Source: an uncultured Oscillospiraceae bacterium
GTDB lineage: Bacteria > Bacillota > Clostridia > Oscillospirales > Oscillospiraceae
NCBI GenBank assembly: GCA_947630755.1
Contig: CANRIU010000002.1
Span: 46,899 to 110,898, forward strand
Direction of reading: 5' to 3'
DNA length: 64,000 bases
Under the pieces are notes generated by a model. The model did no database searches, had not been told where the DNA came from, and saw only the letters and a list, made by a program, of their open reading frames with translations. Made by a program: the position numbers and the translations under genes. Position 1 is the first letter of the stretch. The number at the start of each line of letters is the position of its first letter. This document shows, piece by piece, positions 46,520 to 56,197 of this stretch.

Positions 46520-49500
46520 TCAGCAGCGGCAGTGCTTGTTCTGGCACTGCCCCCGGACTGCCTCCTTCACCTTCTCGGGGTCTATGGTGGGGAAATCCCT
46601 GTAAGGGGAGCTCCTGATTATCGACATGTCCTTCACCAGCGGGTACTGCTCCCGGTAGAGCCGGAAGCCCACGCCGTAAACGTCGCTGCGCTGGGCCGTC
46701 TCCTCCTCCTGCTGGGAGGCATAGTACGTCTCGCCTATCTGATAAAGGTACTGGATTGCCGCCCACATCGCCATGCCCTCGTAGACTATGTCCCGGGCAG
46801 TGGCTGTGCACTCTCTGCGCCCCATGCCGTAGACCCGGCGTACAAGGCCGTCGTCCCAGTTGAGGTACTGCCAGATGTGCGTAAGCTCATGCACCATGGT
46901 GTCCACAGTGGCGAGCCTCGGGCTGCCGTTCTCCATTATTACGCTGTACTTCCCGAACCTGCGCTGGGCGTAACCCAGTGTCCTCGCCGCCACCTCGGTG
47001 GAGGGCTTGAACACCGACCCGGAACCCTTCGCCACGGTCCTGGCGTCAGCCATTCTGACGGTTATGGGCACATGGAAGGTGACCTCATAGAACATCTCCA
47101 TGAGCTCCAGCGCTTTGTAGAACACCTCGGTGAATTCCTCCACCGTGACGATGGCGCTGGATGAGCAGTCGTTGCACCTGACCCGCCCGTCGGAGAGCAC
47201 GTCGTAGCTCACGCCGCTCAGAGCCTTTCCGCAGAAGTCGCAGTGGTTCACGGCCTCAAGGTCCGTCTCCGGCTGCCTGCCGCCCCTGCGCGCACGGGTG
47301 AGGGCATTGTCGGAGTAGCCCCGCAGGTGCAGATACCTGCGCACGTCCTCAATCCTCAGGTGCCCGTCTATCTCGTCAAAGCCGTATTTAAGGTAGCACT
47401 CCCGCTGATAGCGCGTCTGCTCCGCCGGGGCTATCCCCGCGGCCTTGAAGGCGTCCTCCAGCCACAGCCCGTCGCCGGGCATTGTCTCGTCCTCGAATAC
47501 GCCCGTGCCGTCGATGTGAACAGGCTCCGCCTCGCCCCCGCTGCCGTCGGGAAGCTCCTTCGCGGGCTTATCCTCCCCGGTGTCTGCGGCGCCAGGCCCA
47601 TAGCCGCCTTCCCCGGCGGCGGGACGGTCCTCCGCGCCGCTTTCCGGCGCTGCCTCTCCGGGCATCTCATTACCCGGCGCGCCGCTCCCGCCGGAGAGCT
47701 CCGCCTCCCCGGGCGTTCCGATATGCGGCTCGTCCTCGTGCTTTTTCCGGGAGAAGATGCTCCGTATCCTGTCCGCCATGCGCAGGAACACGTTCCGCCG
47801 CTTTACGGCCTCCTCGGGCATCTTCACCTTCTCCGGCACCGGGTCCTCCATCTCGGGCTCACACATCTTCTCAAAGTGCCAGTCCAAAAAGTCGGCGATG
47901 ATCTCCAGCAGCCTTGGGAGGTTCCTGTTCACCGCGTCCAGCAGCCCCAGATCTATGCTGCTGTCCTCGGCGATGTATATGTACTCGTCGCCGATGTTCC
48001 CGTCGGCGGCGTACACGGCGTAATTGAGCACGCCCTCTATGTCATCCGGTCTCTTCGCCAGCACAGCCAGATACTGCCAGGCGTCCGGGAAGACGCTGTG
48101 GAACAGCTCCGACAGCAACAGGCACATCGTGAAGCGTATCCTCTCGTCGGTCTCCGGGAGCTTTATCCGCAGAACGTTCTTGCTGCGGTACTCCCTGTCG
48201 TAGTCGCCGCTGTTCGGGTCGCCCTCGTAGCCCACGAGCTTCGCCGAACGCAGGTCGTGCATATCGCCCATGTCCAGATACCCCGTGGTTGTGACGGTGA
48301 AATCCGCGCAGACAACGCTGACCTCCACATCCATCACCGTGCGGGAATACTTGACCTCGCTCCAGTCCTCGTCGCCGAAGTGGTATGTCCGGAGCTGCCT
48401 GTAATAGCGCCTGCCGTTATAAAGGTCGGAGGCCCTTCGCAGTATTATCCCGTTCACGGGGGAGACCATCTTGACCTGATAGTACTTGCCGAAATATGTG
48501 ACGAACTGCCCGGGCAGCACCGTCTGGGCCACATGGCCGAACATCTTGGCGTCGATGTACTCCGTCTCCCGCTTCTCGTCCTCCACGATGTAGTAGGCGG
48601 TCTTCAGGGTCCTGGCAAAATTTTTGTCAAACGCCCCCCGGGAGATGCCGTAGTAGTTTGTCATCCGGACGCTCATTTTCTCGTCGCCGCCCGTGACGCT
48701 GCGTATCTCCAGTATAGTGCCGTCCACGCCCGTGTACTTGAGCATGAGGCCGGAGAAGGTGTCCAGCACGTCGTCCACCCTGCACCCCACCAGCAAAAGC
48801 TCGCTCATTATCTCGTCCTCCGCTATGGGCGCCACCGCCATCTTCAATATGAGCTTCAATACGGTGTTGCGCTCCGTCTTCGCGTAGTCGGGGACGATGG
48901 AGGGTATAGCGTTGGGGTTTGACAAAAACATCTGCTGGTTGCAGCGCATATAGTCCCGCAGAAGGTAGTTTTCCGAGAGGACGTTGACAAACGAGCTCTC
49001 CGAGCCCCGGGACAAAAACGCCCGCATGGTGCTGAATATGTTGCAGAACTCATCCTCCACAATAATGAACTGTTCCTTCTCCGGAACGGTGCTCCATAGC
49101 GTGGAGACGAATCTTATCCGCTCATAGAGCGACTTCTGGTGGGAGGGTATGCCCATGTAGCGGCAGATGGAGGAGTAATACTGCCCCGCTATCCACTTTA
49201 TGTCCCGCAGGGGCGCCTTTCTCTCCCCGTACCAGGTGACGAGCGGCACCTGATTCTTCACCGCCACTGCCGCCAGCTCCACTCCGTTTCCAAGGAACCT
49301 CACCTGCTTGTCGAAGAGGTCCTGCCGGATGAAGTCCCCGTCGGCGTTGAAGGCCATGCCGGAGTATGTGCTCCTTGGCGTGGGGGCCGCGACGACGTCG
49401 GTTATCTCCGTGCGCAGAAGGTGCGACATGGTGTCCACAAGGCCGTCGGTGTACCTGTCGCAGATGCAGTAGACGGGCTTGTCTCCGAAGCGGCTGGACT

Positions 49501-50728
49501 CCTCGCATATGACGCTCAGGCCCACCTGCCCGGTGTTCACCATTACCGACGGCTCCAGCAGAAGTATGAAGCCCACCCGGTTGAAAAACTCCCTGTTCGC
49601 CGCCAGCACGTCCACATCGTAGAGCTCCCGGAAGCTGAGCACCCCGACCTCGCAGTCGGGCTTTGCGTTGGTAAGCCCCCTCACCCGCCAGAGCGAGCGG
49701 ACGTGGGAGTAGTCCTTCAGCGTCTCCTCCAGCCACGCCGCGGCGTCCTCCCCGGTGGAGCCCCGCCCCGCGATAACAAGGCAGCGCTTCCCATGAAGGA
49801 GAGTATTTACCAGCGGCAGTGTGAGATACGCCGTCAGGTCCCGGTAGAAGGGGTTGAAGAACACAACGCTCCTGCCCTCCAGAAGGCTCACTGTGGCCTG
49901 AATGCTGTCGTTGTCAAAGGCCCTGCCGTCGTCGTAGGTGTTGAAGTATTCCGCGACGCTCTTTTTTATCCCGTCGTCGCTGCCGGAGAGCTCCTGGAGC
50001 GTCTGGGTGCTGCCGGACCTCGCGGCAAACTCGCTCCCGGTGTGGGAGGCCAGAACGTTGGGCTCAAAGAGCTTTTCATAGATCTCGCGTATCTTGTAGT
50101 AATTCTTTATCCGCCTGGAGTCTGACTCCACGCCGCCCACGTCGTGGGAGAACTCCTCCCGTGTCTTGCCGTTTAAAAACCCGTAGATCTCAACGGCGGG
50201 GATGAGCACCGCGGCTGGGAAAACGTACGCCCACATGGCGCTGTCCTCCCCCGCGCACCATACGACCGCCAGCACCGCGAAGGTTCCCGCGGCGGCGGCG
50301 AGCATGACGCCAAGGGCCACGGACCTCAGGTCTGCGGTCTTTTTCCTCAAAAACCACTGCCTGTAGCGCTCGTCAAGCTCATAGTATCTCCCGCTCCACC
50401 GCTCTATCCGCTCATCGTCGGACCATATGCCAAGGACGATCGGCAGCGCCACGGTCTTCAGGGCGATGAACCCGCCCAGAAGCAGCAGATTGAGTATCGG
50501 CACCTCCCCGTCCGCCAAAATCGGCAGGAGAGTGCATATCACCGACACCAGCTTCCTCTTCACCGTGAGGAACACCGTCCCCGCCACGGCGTAGACCAGG
50601 GCAAGTATGGGCATGAAGGGCAGCCGCGCACGGTTGAGGCGCTTTGCGCTGATAAGATAATCGATAAACGTAAGCGCCGCGATGGCCCCGAGAACCACCA
50701 GAGCGCGTATGGCGTCACCGTGCGTCAT
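46520..50728 (-). CDS. giant membrane protein with degenerate helicase-like middle region and C-terminal DA1-like Zn-finger/HExxH peptidase
   Basis: 1402 aa; N-terminal TMs; CDFCGKALSGVSYDVLSDGRVRCNDCSSSAIVTVEEFTEVFYKALELMEMFYEV...TMVHELTHIWQYLN...YEGMAMW. Confidence 0.7.
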   Translation of the reverse strand: MTHGDAIRALVVLGAIAALTFIDYLISAKRLNRARLPFMPILALVYAVAGTVFLTVKRKLVSVICTLLPILADGEVPILNLLLLGGFIALKTVALPIVLGIWSDDERIERWSGRYYELDERYRQWFLRKKTADLRSVALGVMLAAAAGTFAVLAVVWCAGEDSAMWAYVFPAAVLIPAVEIYGFLNGKTREEFSHDVGGVESDSRRIKNYYKIREIYEKLFEPNVLASHTGSEFAARSGSTQTLQELSGSDDGIKKSVAEYFNTYDDGRAFDNDSIQATVSLLEGRSVVFFNPFYRDLTAYLTLPLVNTLLHGKRCLVIAGRGSTGEDAAAWLEETLKDYSHVRSLWRVRGLTNAKPDCEVGVLSFRELYDVDVLAANREFFNRVGFILLLEPSVMVNTGQVGLSVICEESSRFGDKPVYCICDRYTDGLVDTMSHLLRTEITDVVAAPTPRSTYSGMAFNADGDFIRQDLFDKQVRFLGNGVELAAVAVKNQVPLVTWYGERKAPLRDIKWIAGQYYSSICRYMGIPSHQKSLYERIRFVSTLWSTVPEKEQFIIVEDEFCNIFSTMRAFLSRGSESSFVNVLSENYLLRDYMRCNQQMFLSNPNAIPSIVPDYAKTERNTVLKLILKMAVAPIAEDEIMSELLLVGCRVDDVLDTFSGLMLKYTGVDGTILEIRSVTGGDEKMSVRMTNYYGISRGAFDKNFARTLKTAYYIVEDEKRETEYIDAKMFGHVAQTVLPGQFVTYFGKYYQVKMVSPVNGIILRRASDLYNGRRYYRQLRTYHFGDEDWSEVKYSRTVMDVEVSVVCADFTVTTTGYLDMGDMHDLRSAKLVGYEGDPNSGDYDREYRSKNVLRIKLPETDERIRFTMCLLLSELFHSVFPDAWQYLAVLAKRPDDIEGVLNYAVYAADGNIGDEYIYIAEDSSIDLGLLDAVNRNLPRLLEIIADFLDWHFEKMCEPEMEDPVPEKVKMPEEAVKRRNVFLRMADRIRSIFSRKKHEDEPHIGTPGEAELSGGSGAPGNEMPGEAAPESGAEDRPAAGEGGYGPGAADTGEDKPAKELPDGSGGEAEPVHIDGTGVFEDETMPGDGLWLEDAFKAAGIAPAEQTRYQRECYLKYGFDEIDGHLRIEDVRRYLHLRGYSDNALTRARRGGRQPETDLEAVNHCDFCGKALSGVSYDVLSDGRVRCNDCSSSAIVTVEEFTEVFYKALELMEMFYEVTFHVPITVRMADARTVAKGSGSVFKPSTEVAARTLGYAQRRFGKYSVIMENGSPRLATVDTMVHELTHIWQYLNWDDGLVRRVYGMGRRECTATARDIVYEGMAMWAAIQYLYQIGETYYASQQEEETAQRSDVYGVGFRLYREQYPLVKDMSIIRSSPYRDFPTIDPEKVKEAVRGQCQNKHCRC

Positions 50729-52655
50729 CGTACAGCTCCTCCCTCTCTATTTTTAGCTTCCTCACAAAGATGAAGGGGCTCTCCACGCTGTCCCCCGTGG
50801 AGTTCACGTCCGCGGGCCAGCTCCCCGAGTCGTTGAAGGTGTATAGCGGATTTAAATGCGGCGGCACGGCGGTGTCGAAGGACAGGTCCTCCTGGAGCTC
50901 CGCGGACTCCAGATGCACCGGAAGGTGGAAGGCCACCGTCCACTCCTTGAGCTTCGCCAAAAAGGCGTTCAGCGCCGCGATGTGGTTGCGCTTGAAATAC
51001 TGCGCCTCGTCCTTCATGAAGTTTTTACGGCTCAGCTCGTCAAGGTATGACTGCCCGTGGGCATAGGACGCAAGGTCGCTCATGTATTCCGAGTACCTCG
51101 AGGAGTTCTCCGCCACCCGGAGCACAAGCGCCCCCACGGCGCCGTTATAATCACTGAGTTCCGCGCGAAGGGCGCCGCGCTTTAAAAGCAGCACAAGGAG
51201 TATCGCCCCGGACAGCACCGCCCCGAGGCCCGCCGCCAGAGCGACTCCGCCCCAGCCGCCGGGCTCTCCCGTCAGCAGCAGCACCGCGCCGGGGATTCCC
51301 GTGAGGATCGACGCCCCCGCGCAAATAAGGCACATCCTCACTGCCTGACGCCGTGTCAGTCGGCGCACGAGCTTCTCCCTGACGCTCTCCTCCAGCTCGT
51401 CCATCCTCCCGGTGTCCTTGCCGCTGTCCTTCGGAAGCTGCCTGCGGCGCTCGAATATGCTCTCGCGCACCTCCCCGAGGGAGGTGTTGAAATCCTCCAG
51501 CTGGTAGGCGTCCAGGGGCATTATCTCGTCGGGAGTGTAGGTGCAGTAGTCCCGCATCCTGTCGGCTGTCCTGTCAAGGGCCCGCTCCGCCGTGATGGCG
51601 GAGTCCCTCACCGCCCTGCGGGCGCGCTCCCGGGCGGCTTCCCAGTTCTCCATGTCCGACGTCGACGTGGAGGAGGTGAGCTTAAACTCCTCCGGCGTCA
51701 CCTGAAAATTCTGCTTTTTCGGAAGGTCCACCACCACGGGAGCCTTTAGCTTGTAGTTTGGGACCACGGTCTTTTCGTTTATCTTCTGCTCCAGCTCCCG
51801 CTCGATGCTCTTGGTTATGAAGTCTCTGGCGCTGATGACCTTTCCGGCGGTGGCCTCCATGTTCTCGGTCATCTTCGTCCTGTCTATCTCCACGTCGAGC
51901 CTGTGGAGCTTATACGCCTGAAGGGTGCTGGCGTCGATGTCGTTTGTCGCCAGTAGCAGCACGCACAGCCACACCTTGAACATATCCGCGACGTGCTGCA
52001 CCGGGCCCTGGCGCGACAGCTCATAGAAGCAGAACCTGCATGAGCTGGGGTAGCCGTTGCGCTTCCAAAACCCGGAGCTGTCTATCTCCTTGTGCTGGGA
52101 CCAGACGCTGGAGACGTTCTCCACCCGGGTGTCCTGCCGCTGGGTGAGGGAGATAAGTATTATCTCCGTTGGCGGCGTGGAGCTCAGGTGGTATTTCTCG
52201 CTCAGGCGCCTGTACTCCTCCTGGTCCTCCTCCCTCACCGAGGGAACGTAGACCATTTTCGGGAGCTTATTCTCCTCGCGGACAAGCTCCGGCTTGAACA
52301 CCACGTTTGGCGAGGGCATACCGCCCAACATATGGGTGAGGCGTATGAGGGGGATGTCGCTCTCCCTCATATGCGTGTCATCGCCGATGTTCTCCACAAA
52401 ATCGTAGGGGTTGTCGGGGAATGTCTCAAACCCCGCCATGGGAGCCTCGTCCTCCACGCGGACAATGACGGCGCGCCACTCCTCCTTGTCGTTGACCTGG
52501 CTGTAAAGCTCAGGCACGGCGGTCTCTATGCTCATGCCCGATTCAAACCACTGGCACACGCCGATACGCCCCGAGTTGAGGGCGTCCATGAACAGCGGGT
52601 GGAACTGGTTGAAGCTGTCCATCGTCTTTTGATTCTGGATCAATACGGAGTACAA
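50715..52655 (-). CDS. uncharacterised cargo protein with central coiled coil and two TM segments
   Basis: 646 aa; TM region ICAGASILTGIPGAVLLL...VALAAGLGAVLSGAILLVLLL; overlaps the 46520-50728 gene by 14 bp. Confidence 0.6.
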   Translation of the reverse strand: MYSVLIQNQKTMDSFNQFHPLFMDALNSGRIGVCQWFESGMSIETAVPELYSQVNDKEEWRAVIVRVEDEAPMAGFETFPDNPYDFVENIGDDTHMRESDIPLIRLTHMLGGMPSPNVVFKPELVREENKLPKMVYVPSVREEDQEEYRRLSEKYHLSSTPPTEIILISLTQRQDTRVENVSSVWSQHKEIDSSGFWKRNGYPSSCRFCFYELSRQGPVQHVADMFKVWLCVLLLATNDIDASTLQAYKLHRLDVEIDRTKMTENMEATAGKVISARDFITKSIERELEQKINEKTVVPNYKLKAPVVVDLPKKQNFQVTPEEFKLTSSTSTSDMENWEAARERARRAVRDSAITAERALDRTADRMRDYCTYTPDEIMPLDAYQLEDFNTSLGEVRESIFERRRQLPKDSGKDTGRMDELEESVREKLVRRLTRRQAVRMCLICAGASILTGIPGAVLLLTGEPGGWGGVALAAGLGAVLSGAILLVLLLKRGALRAELSDYNGAVGALVLRVAENSSRYSEYMSDLASYAHGQSYLDELSRKNFMKDEAQYFKRNHIAALNAFLAKLKEWTVAFHLPVHLESAELQEDLSFDTAVPPHLNPLYTFNDSGSWPADVNSTGDSVESPFIFVRKLKIEREELYDDAR

Positions 52656-52689
52656 ATTATCACCCCCTGGATGTCCTCCGTCAGGGAAA

Positions 52690-55600
52690 TCACTTGCTCA
52701 GCTCCCTGGCCCTGGATTGGACATCCTTTGCCTCTTTGATAAGGCCCAGGTCCTCATAGGCCTTGGCAATGATACTGCATGTGCGGCTGAAGAGGTAATC
52801 CTTGTAAATGTTCCTGTTGTGCTCGGCCTCTATCTCCATGGAGCCCATGAACAGCTTGAACTGCTCTGTGAGTATGCTTCCCATGGCGTCGGGGAGGTCC
52901 TTCCCGGAGCAGAAGCGCAGCAGGTATCTCTTTATCTCGCCTATCTCCGCCTTGAGTATCTGGAGGATGCTCTCCTCGTTATAGGCGTCGGACTTCACGG
53001 ACTTGCTCATAAGATACGGGATGTCGAAGATGCTCCTCACCCTGTTGTCCTCGCCCAGGGGGTACTCCTTGACCCTGAACTCCCGGAGGTTGGTGAGCAG
53101 CAGGCCGTCCTCCAGCTTCACCGCCCTGTCGATGTCCGCTCCCGTGAGCAGCTCCACCCTCGAGAGCACCTTGTTCACAAGCTCCGGATAAATGGCGAAG
53201 GCGTCCAGCACCTCATAGAGCCTGTCGCAGGGCGTGCCGTTGCTGACGACGAGCCTCTCGTCGTCAAGGCCCAGCTCGTCGATGTTGAGAAGGTACGCCT
53301 TCTCGTCGCTGCGCACGTCGTAGAGGTCCACATATCTGCCCAGCAGCCCCCAGAAGAACGCGGCGTAGATTCGCTGCTCCTGCGCGGCCTGGCTGCCCTC
53401 GTCAAGGTCGGGCATCTTCGTGACGATGTGCCACCATCTGTCGATGTGGGGCGTTATGGCCTTGCTCATGTGCGCCACGGGGTGGACGCTGGAGATGAGC
53501 TCGTAGTACGCCTTATAATACTCTCCGCCGTCCCTGGAGGATGTGATGGTGCGCTCCGGCGGCGCGAACTTGCTAAGCTCGTTGGCGCGCAGCCCGTAGA
53601 AGGACTGGTAGAACAGTATCATGTTCTTGCTGATGTCGTCGTCGGCCACGCCTCCGTTGTTGCGAAGCTCCCTGTCCACAAGCTTGCTGCGGGGCGACTC
53701 GTCCTCGGTGATGAGCTGCGGGTTGAAGGCGCAGGCGTAGATGGGCTGCTTCTCCATGCCCAGCGGCTTTTCGATGAAGGGGCAGGACAGCGCCCGGGAG
53801 TTGCGTATGGCCTTCTCCACATAGGCGTTGATGGTGCTGCTGTCGTACTCGAATTTCTTGCTCCTCGAGGACGCCCTCCGGGCCTCCTCCTCAAGCTCTA
53901 TCTCCGCCTCCGTCTCAAGGGCGGTGATGATGTCCATGTCCACCTCATTTGAGTATGTGCGCATCACTGCGCCCTTGAAGTAGCCAAGTATCCCGTCCTC
54001 AAACAGCTCGTTGAAATACCCGCTGTTCTGGGGCTTTGTGAGCAGCAGCGAGTACTTGCGCACCTTGCTGTAAATGTCCTCCGCCAGCTTGTCGTCGATT
54101 GTTATGGAGCTGCCCATGTAGATGAGCTTGCCCGCCATATACTCAAGGCACAGTCTGGAGGCGCACACATACCTTGCGGTGGTGCCCTTGGTGTTGCCGT
54201 ATTTCTTGGCGATCTCGGCGATGCGCTTCTCGATGTCGGAAACGCGGCTGTCGAAGGTGGCGAAGAAATTCATGAACGCCTCGCACAGCCCCGTGACGTA
54301 GGCGATGCCCTCCTCGTACACCAGCGCCAGAACGGCGTTGACCCTGTACTCGTTGCACTTCGTCAGATAGTTGGTGTAGGCGCTCTTCAGGTCCTGCTGC
54401 TCCCCGGAGAGCTTCCCGGTGAGCCTGTTTATGAGGGCGAGCTTGCGCTCGGTGAGGTTCTCCACAGTCTCGACCTCGTCGGTCTCGGTGTCGTCGAAAT
54501 GCGCCTTCGCGAAGTTATCGAAGAACTTCACGGCGTCGGAGTTTTTCTTGTCCACCATCTGCTTCTCCTCCTTCAGGGCGTCGAGAGCCTTGTAAAGGAA
54601 GTACCTGACGGCGTTGGGGTGCATGAACTTGCCCTCGCTGTCGCGAAGGTGCGTCTCTATCCTGTACGCCAGCTTGTCGGAGGTGGCGGTTTCCGTGGGT
54701 GCGCGGAACATGGTGTAGGCTATGGTCCGGGCGGTGTCCTCGGTGCGCTTGTTTATCATGGCGCGGTATTTTTCCATCTCCCGGTAGGTCCCCTGGAACG
54801 CCTCCCAGGAGTCCCTGCCGCCCTCGATGCCGGCGATGTTTATCATCACCTGCTGCCTCTGGGCGTCAAGGTCGCTCTGCCCGGAGGACTCGTCGTCGGT
54901 GATTTTCTTCTTCAGCGCGTCGACATAGTCGTCCCACTTGTCTGAGACCTTTGAGAGCCCGTCCCCGTCGTAGGTGGCGCAGGCGTTGACTATGGCTCTG
55001 GCGAAGGGGTCCTTGTTCTTCGCCATGGACTCCACGGTGTTTATGTAGCTCCTTGCCGGGTCGGTCTCGGCAACGGACAGGCCCTGGGCCCTCATGGCGG
55101 CGTCCCGGCGCTTTATGTCCTTATAGACGTTGTCAAAAACCAGCCACTGCTTGGAGACGCACTCCTTGGCCCAGTTTAACGCGATATACTCCTTCACGTC
55201 CTCCACGGGGTAGATGAGCATGGATGAGCCGGCCCCGGCGTAGCGGTTGCGCCCGCGCTCCGCGGCGAGGCGCCGTATGGTGTTGTCCTCGGAGGAGTTG
55301 CTGCGCTTGTTCATTGGCCCGATGGACTGGGCGTAGATGCAGTTTGCCGCGTGGTCCAGATACTGGTTGAAGGAGTTGAGCTTGCTGCCTTCGGCGTTCT
55401 GAGCGTCAAAGAGGAAGCAGAAGTCATAGGGCCGCACGTCGTACTCGTCGTAGCCCTCGGAGCTGACACGGGGGAACTCTATCTTCACGGAGTCCTTGTA
55501 CTGCCGCGGCAGGGTGGCGTCGCCCTTCATGAGGAAGGCGTCCAGCTCCCGCAGCGTCGCGTAGGCGTTGGAGCGCAGGCTGTTGCGCTCCGCCTGACCG

Positions 55601-56175
55601 GGTATGACCTGGTCGAATACCTCGGGCAGGATGAAAAAGCCTCTCGTAATATTCGCGCTCTGGCGGAAGTGGGTAGCAAGGTAATTTTTAATATACAGCG
55701 CCACGGGCAGAATGAGCCCGGAGCCCGTGCCTCCGGCAAGGGAGCTGACGATAATGACCCTCAGCGCCTGCTCGGCCTGGCCCTCCTCCAGCTTGTAGAG
55801 GTCCTGTATCGCCTCGTGGAGCTGCTCCATCTTCCCCGCCCTTATGGCCGTGTCAAAGGCAAGGCGTGAGATGGCCCTGACCTGCCCCGCGCCCTCCGTC
55901 AGCGTCTTGCTGTTGAGGATGGCGTTCACCGGGAACCAGGAGTCCCTCGCGTGGGTGTCGATGTTCAGGTACTCGCCGACAGAGAGCTTTGTGGAGGTCT
56001 GGATGATTTTGATAAAGGGGTTTTCACGCTGGATCTCCCGCAGCTCGTTGATGTCCGTGTCAAACACGGCGAAGCCCAGGTGGTCCCTCTGCTCCTCGCT
56101 GACAAGCTTAGAGACCTTCGTTACGATTTTTGAGCCTGTTCCGCCCAGACCGACAAGTAATGTTGGAGCTATCAT
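52690..56175 (-). CDS. tubulin/FtsZ-like GTPase superfamily protein (Tubulin_2 type)
   Basis: 1161 aa; MIAPTLLVGLGGTGSKIVTKV and IVSSLAGGTGSGLILPVALYIKN (GGTGSG tubulin signature). Confidence 0.82.
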   Translation of the reverse strand: MIAPTLLVGLGGTGSKIVTKVSKLVSEEQRDHLGFAVFDTDINELREIQRENPFIKIIQTSTKLSVGEYLNIDTHARDSWFPVNAILNSKTLTEGAGQVRAISRLAFDTAIRAGKMEQLHEAIQDLYKLEEGQAEQALRVIIVSSLAGGTGSGLILPVALYIKNYLATHFRQSANITRGFFILPEVFDQVIPGQAERNSLRSNAYATLRELDAFLMKGDATLPRQYKDSVKIEFPRVSSEGYDEYDVRPYDFCFLFDAQNAEGSKLNSFNQYLDHAANCIYAQSIGPMNKRSNSSEDNTIRRLAAERGRNRYAGAGSSMLIYPVEDVKEYIALNWAKECVSKQWLVFDNVYKDIKRRDAAMRAQGLSVAETDPARSYINTVESMAKNKDPFARAIVNACATYDGDGLSKVSDKWDDYVDALKKKITDDESSGQSDLDAQRQQVMINIAGIEGGRDSWEAFQGTYREMEKYRAMINKRTEDTARTIAYTMFRAPTETATSDKLAYRIETHLRDSEGKFMHPNAVRYFLYKALDALKEEKQMVDKKNSDAVKFFDNFAKAHFDDTETDEVETVENLTERKLALINRLTGKLSGEQQDLKSAYTNYLTKCNEYRVNAVLALVYEEGIAYVTGLCEAFMNFFATFDSRVSDIEKRIAEIAKKYGNTKGTTARYVCASRLCLEYMAGKLIYMGSSITIDDKLAEDIYSKVRKYSLLLTKPQNSGYFNELFEDGILGYFKGAVMRTYSNEVDMDIITALETEAEIELEEEARRASSRSKKFEYDSSTINAYVEKAIRNSRALSCPFIEKPLGMEKQPIYACAFNPQLITEDESPRSKLVDRELRNNGGVADDDISKNMILFYQSFYGLRANELSKFAPPERTITSSRDGGEYYKAYYELISSVHPVAHMSKAITPHIDRWWHIVTKMPDLDEGSQAAQEQRIYAAFFWGLLGRYVDLYDVRSDEKAYLLNIDELGLDDERLVVSNGTPCDRLYEVLDAFAIYPELVNKVLSRVELLTGADIDRAVKLEDGLLLTNLREFRVKEYPLGEDNRVRSIFDIPYLMSKSVKSDAYNEESILQILKAEIGEIKRYLLRFCSGKDLPDAMGSILTEQFKLFMGSMEIEAEHNRNIYKDYLFSRTCSIIAKAYEDLGLIKEAKDVQSRARELSK

Positions 56176-56197
56176 TTTTCTGTCCTCCCTTTATTTG

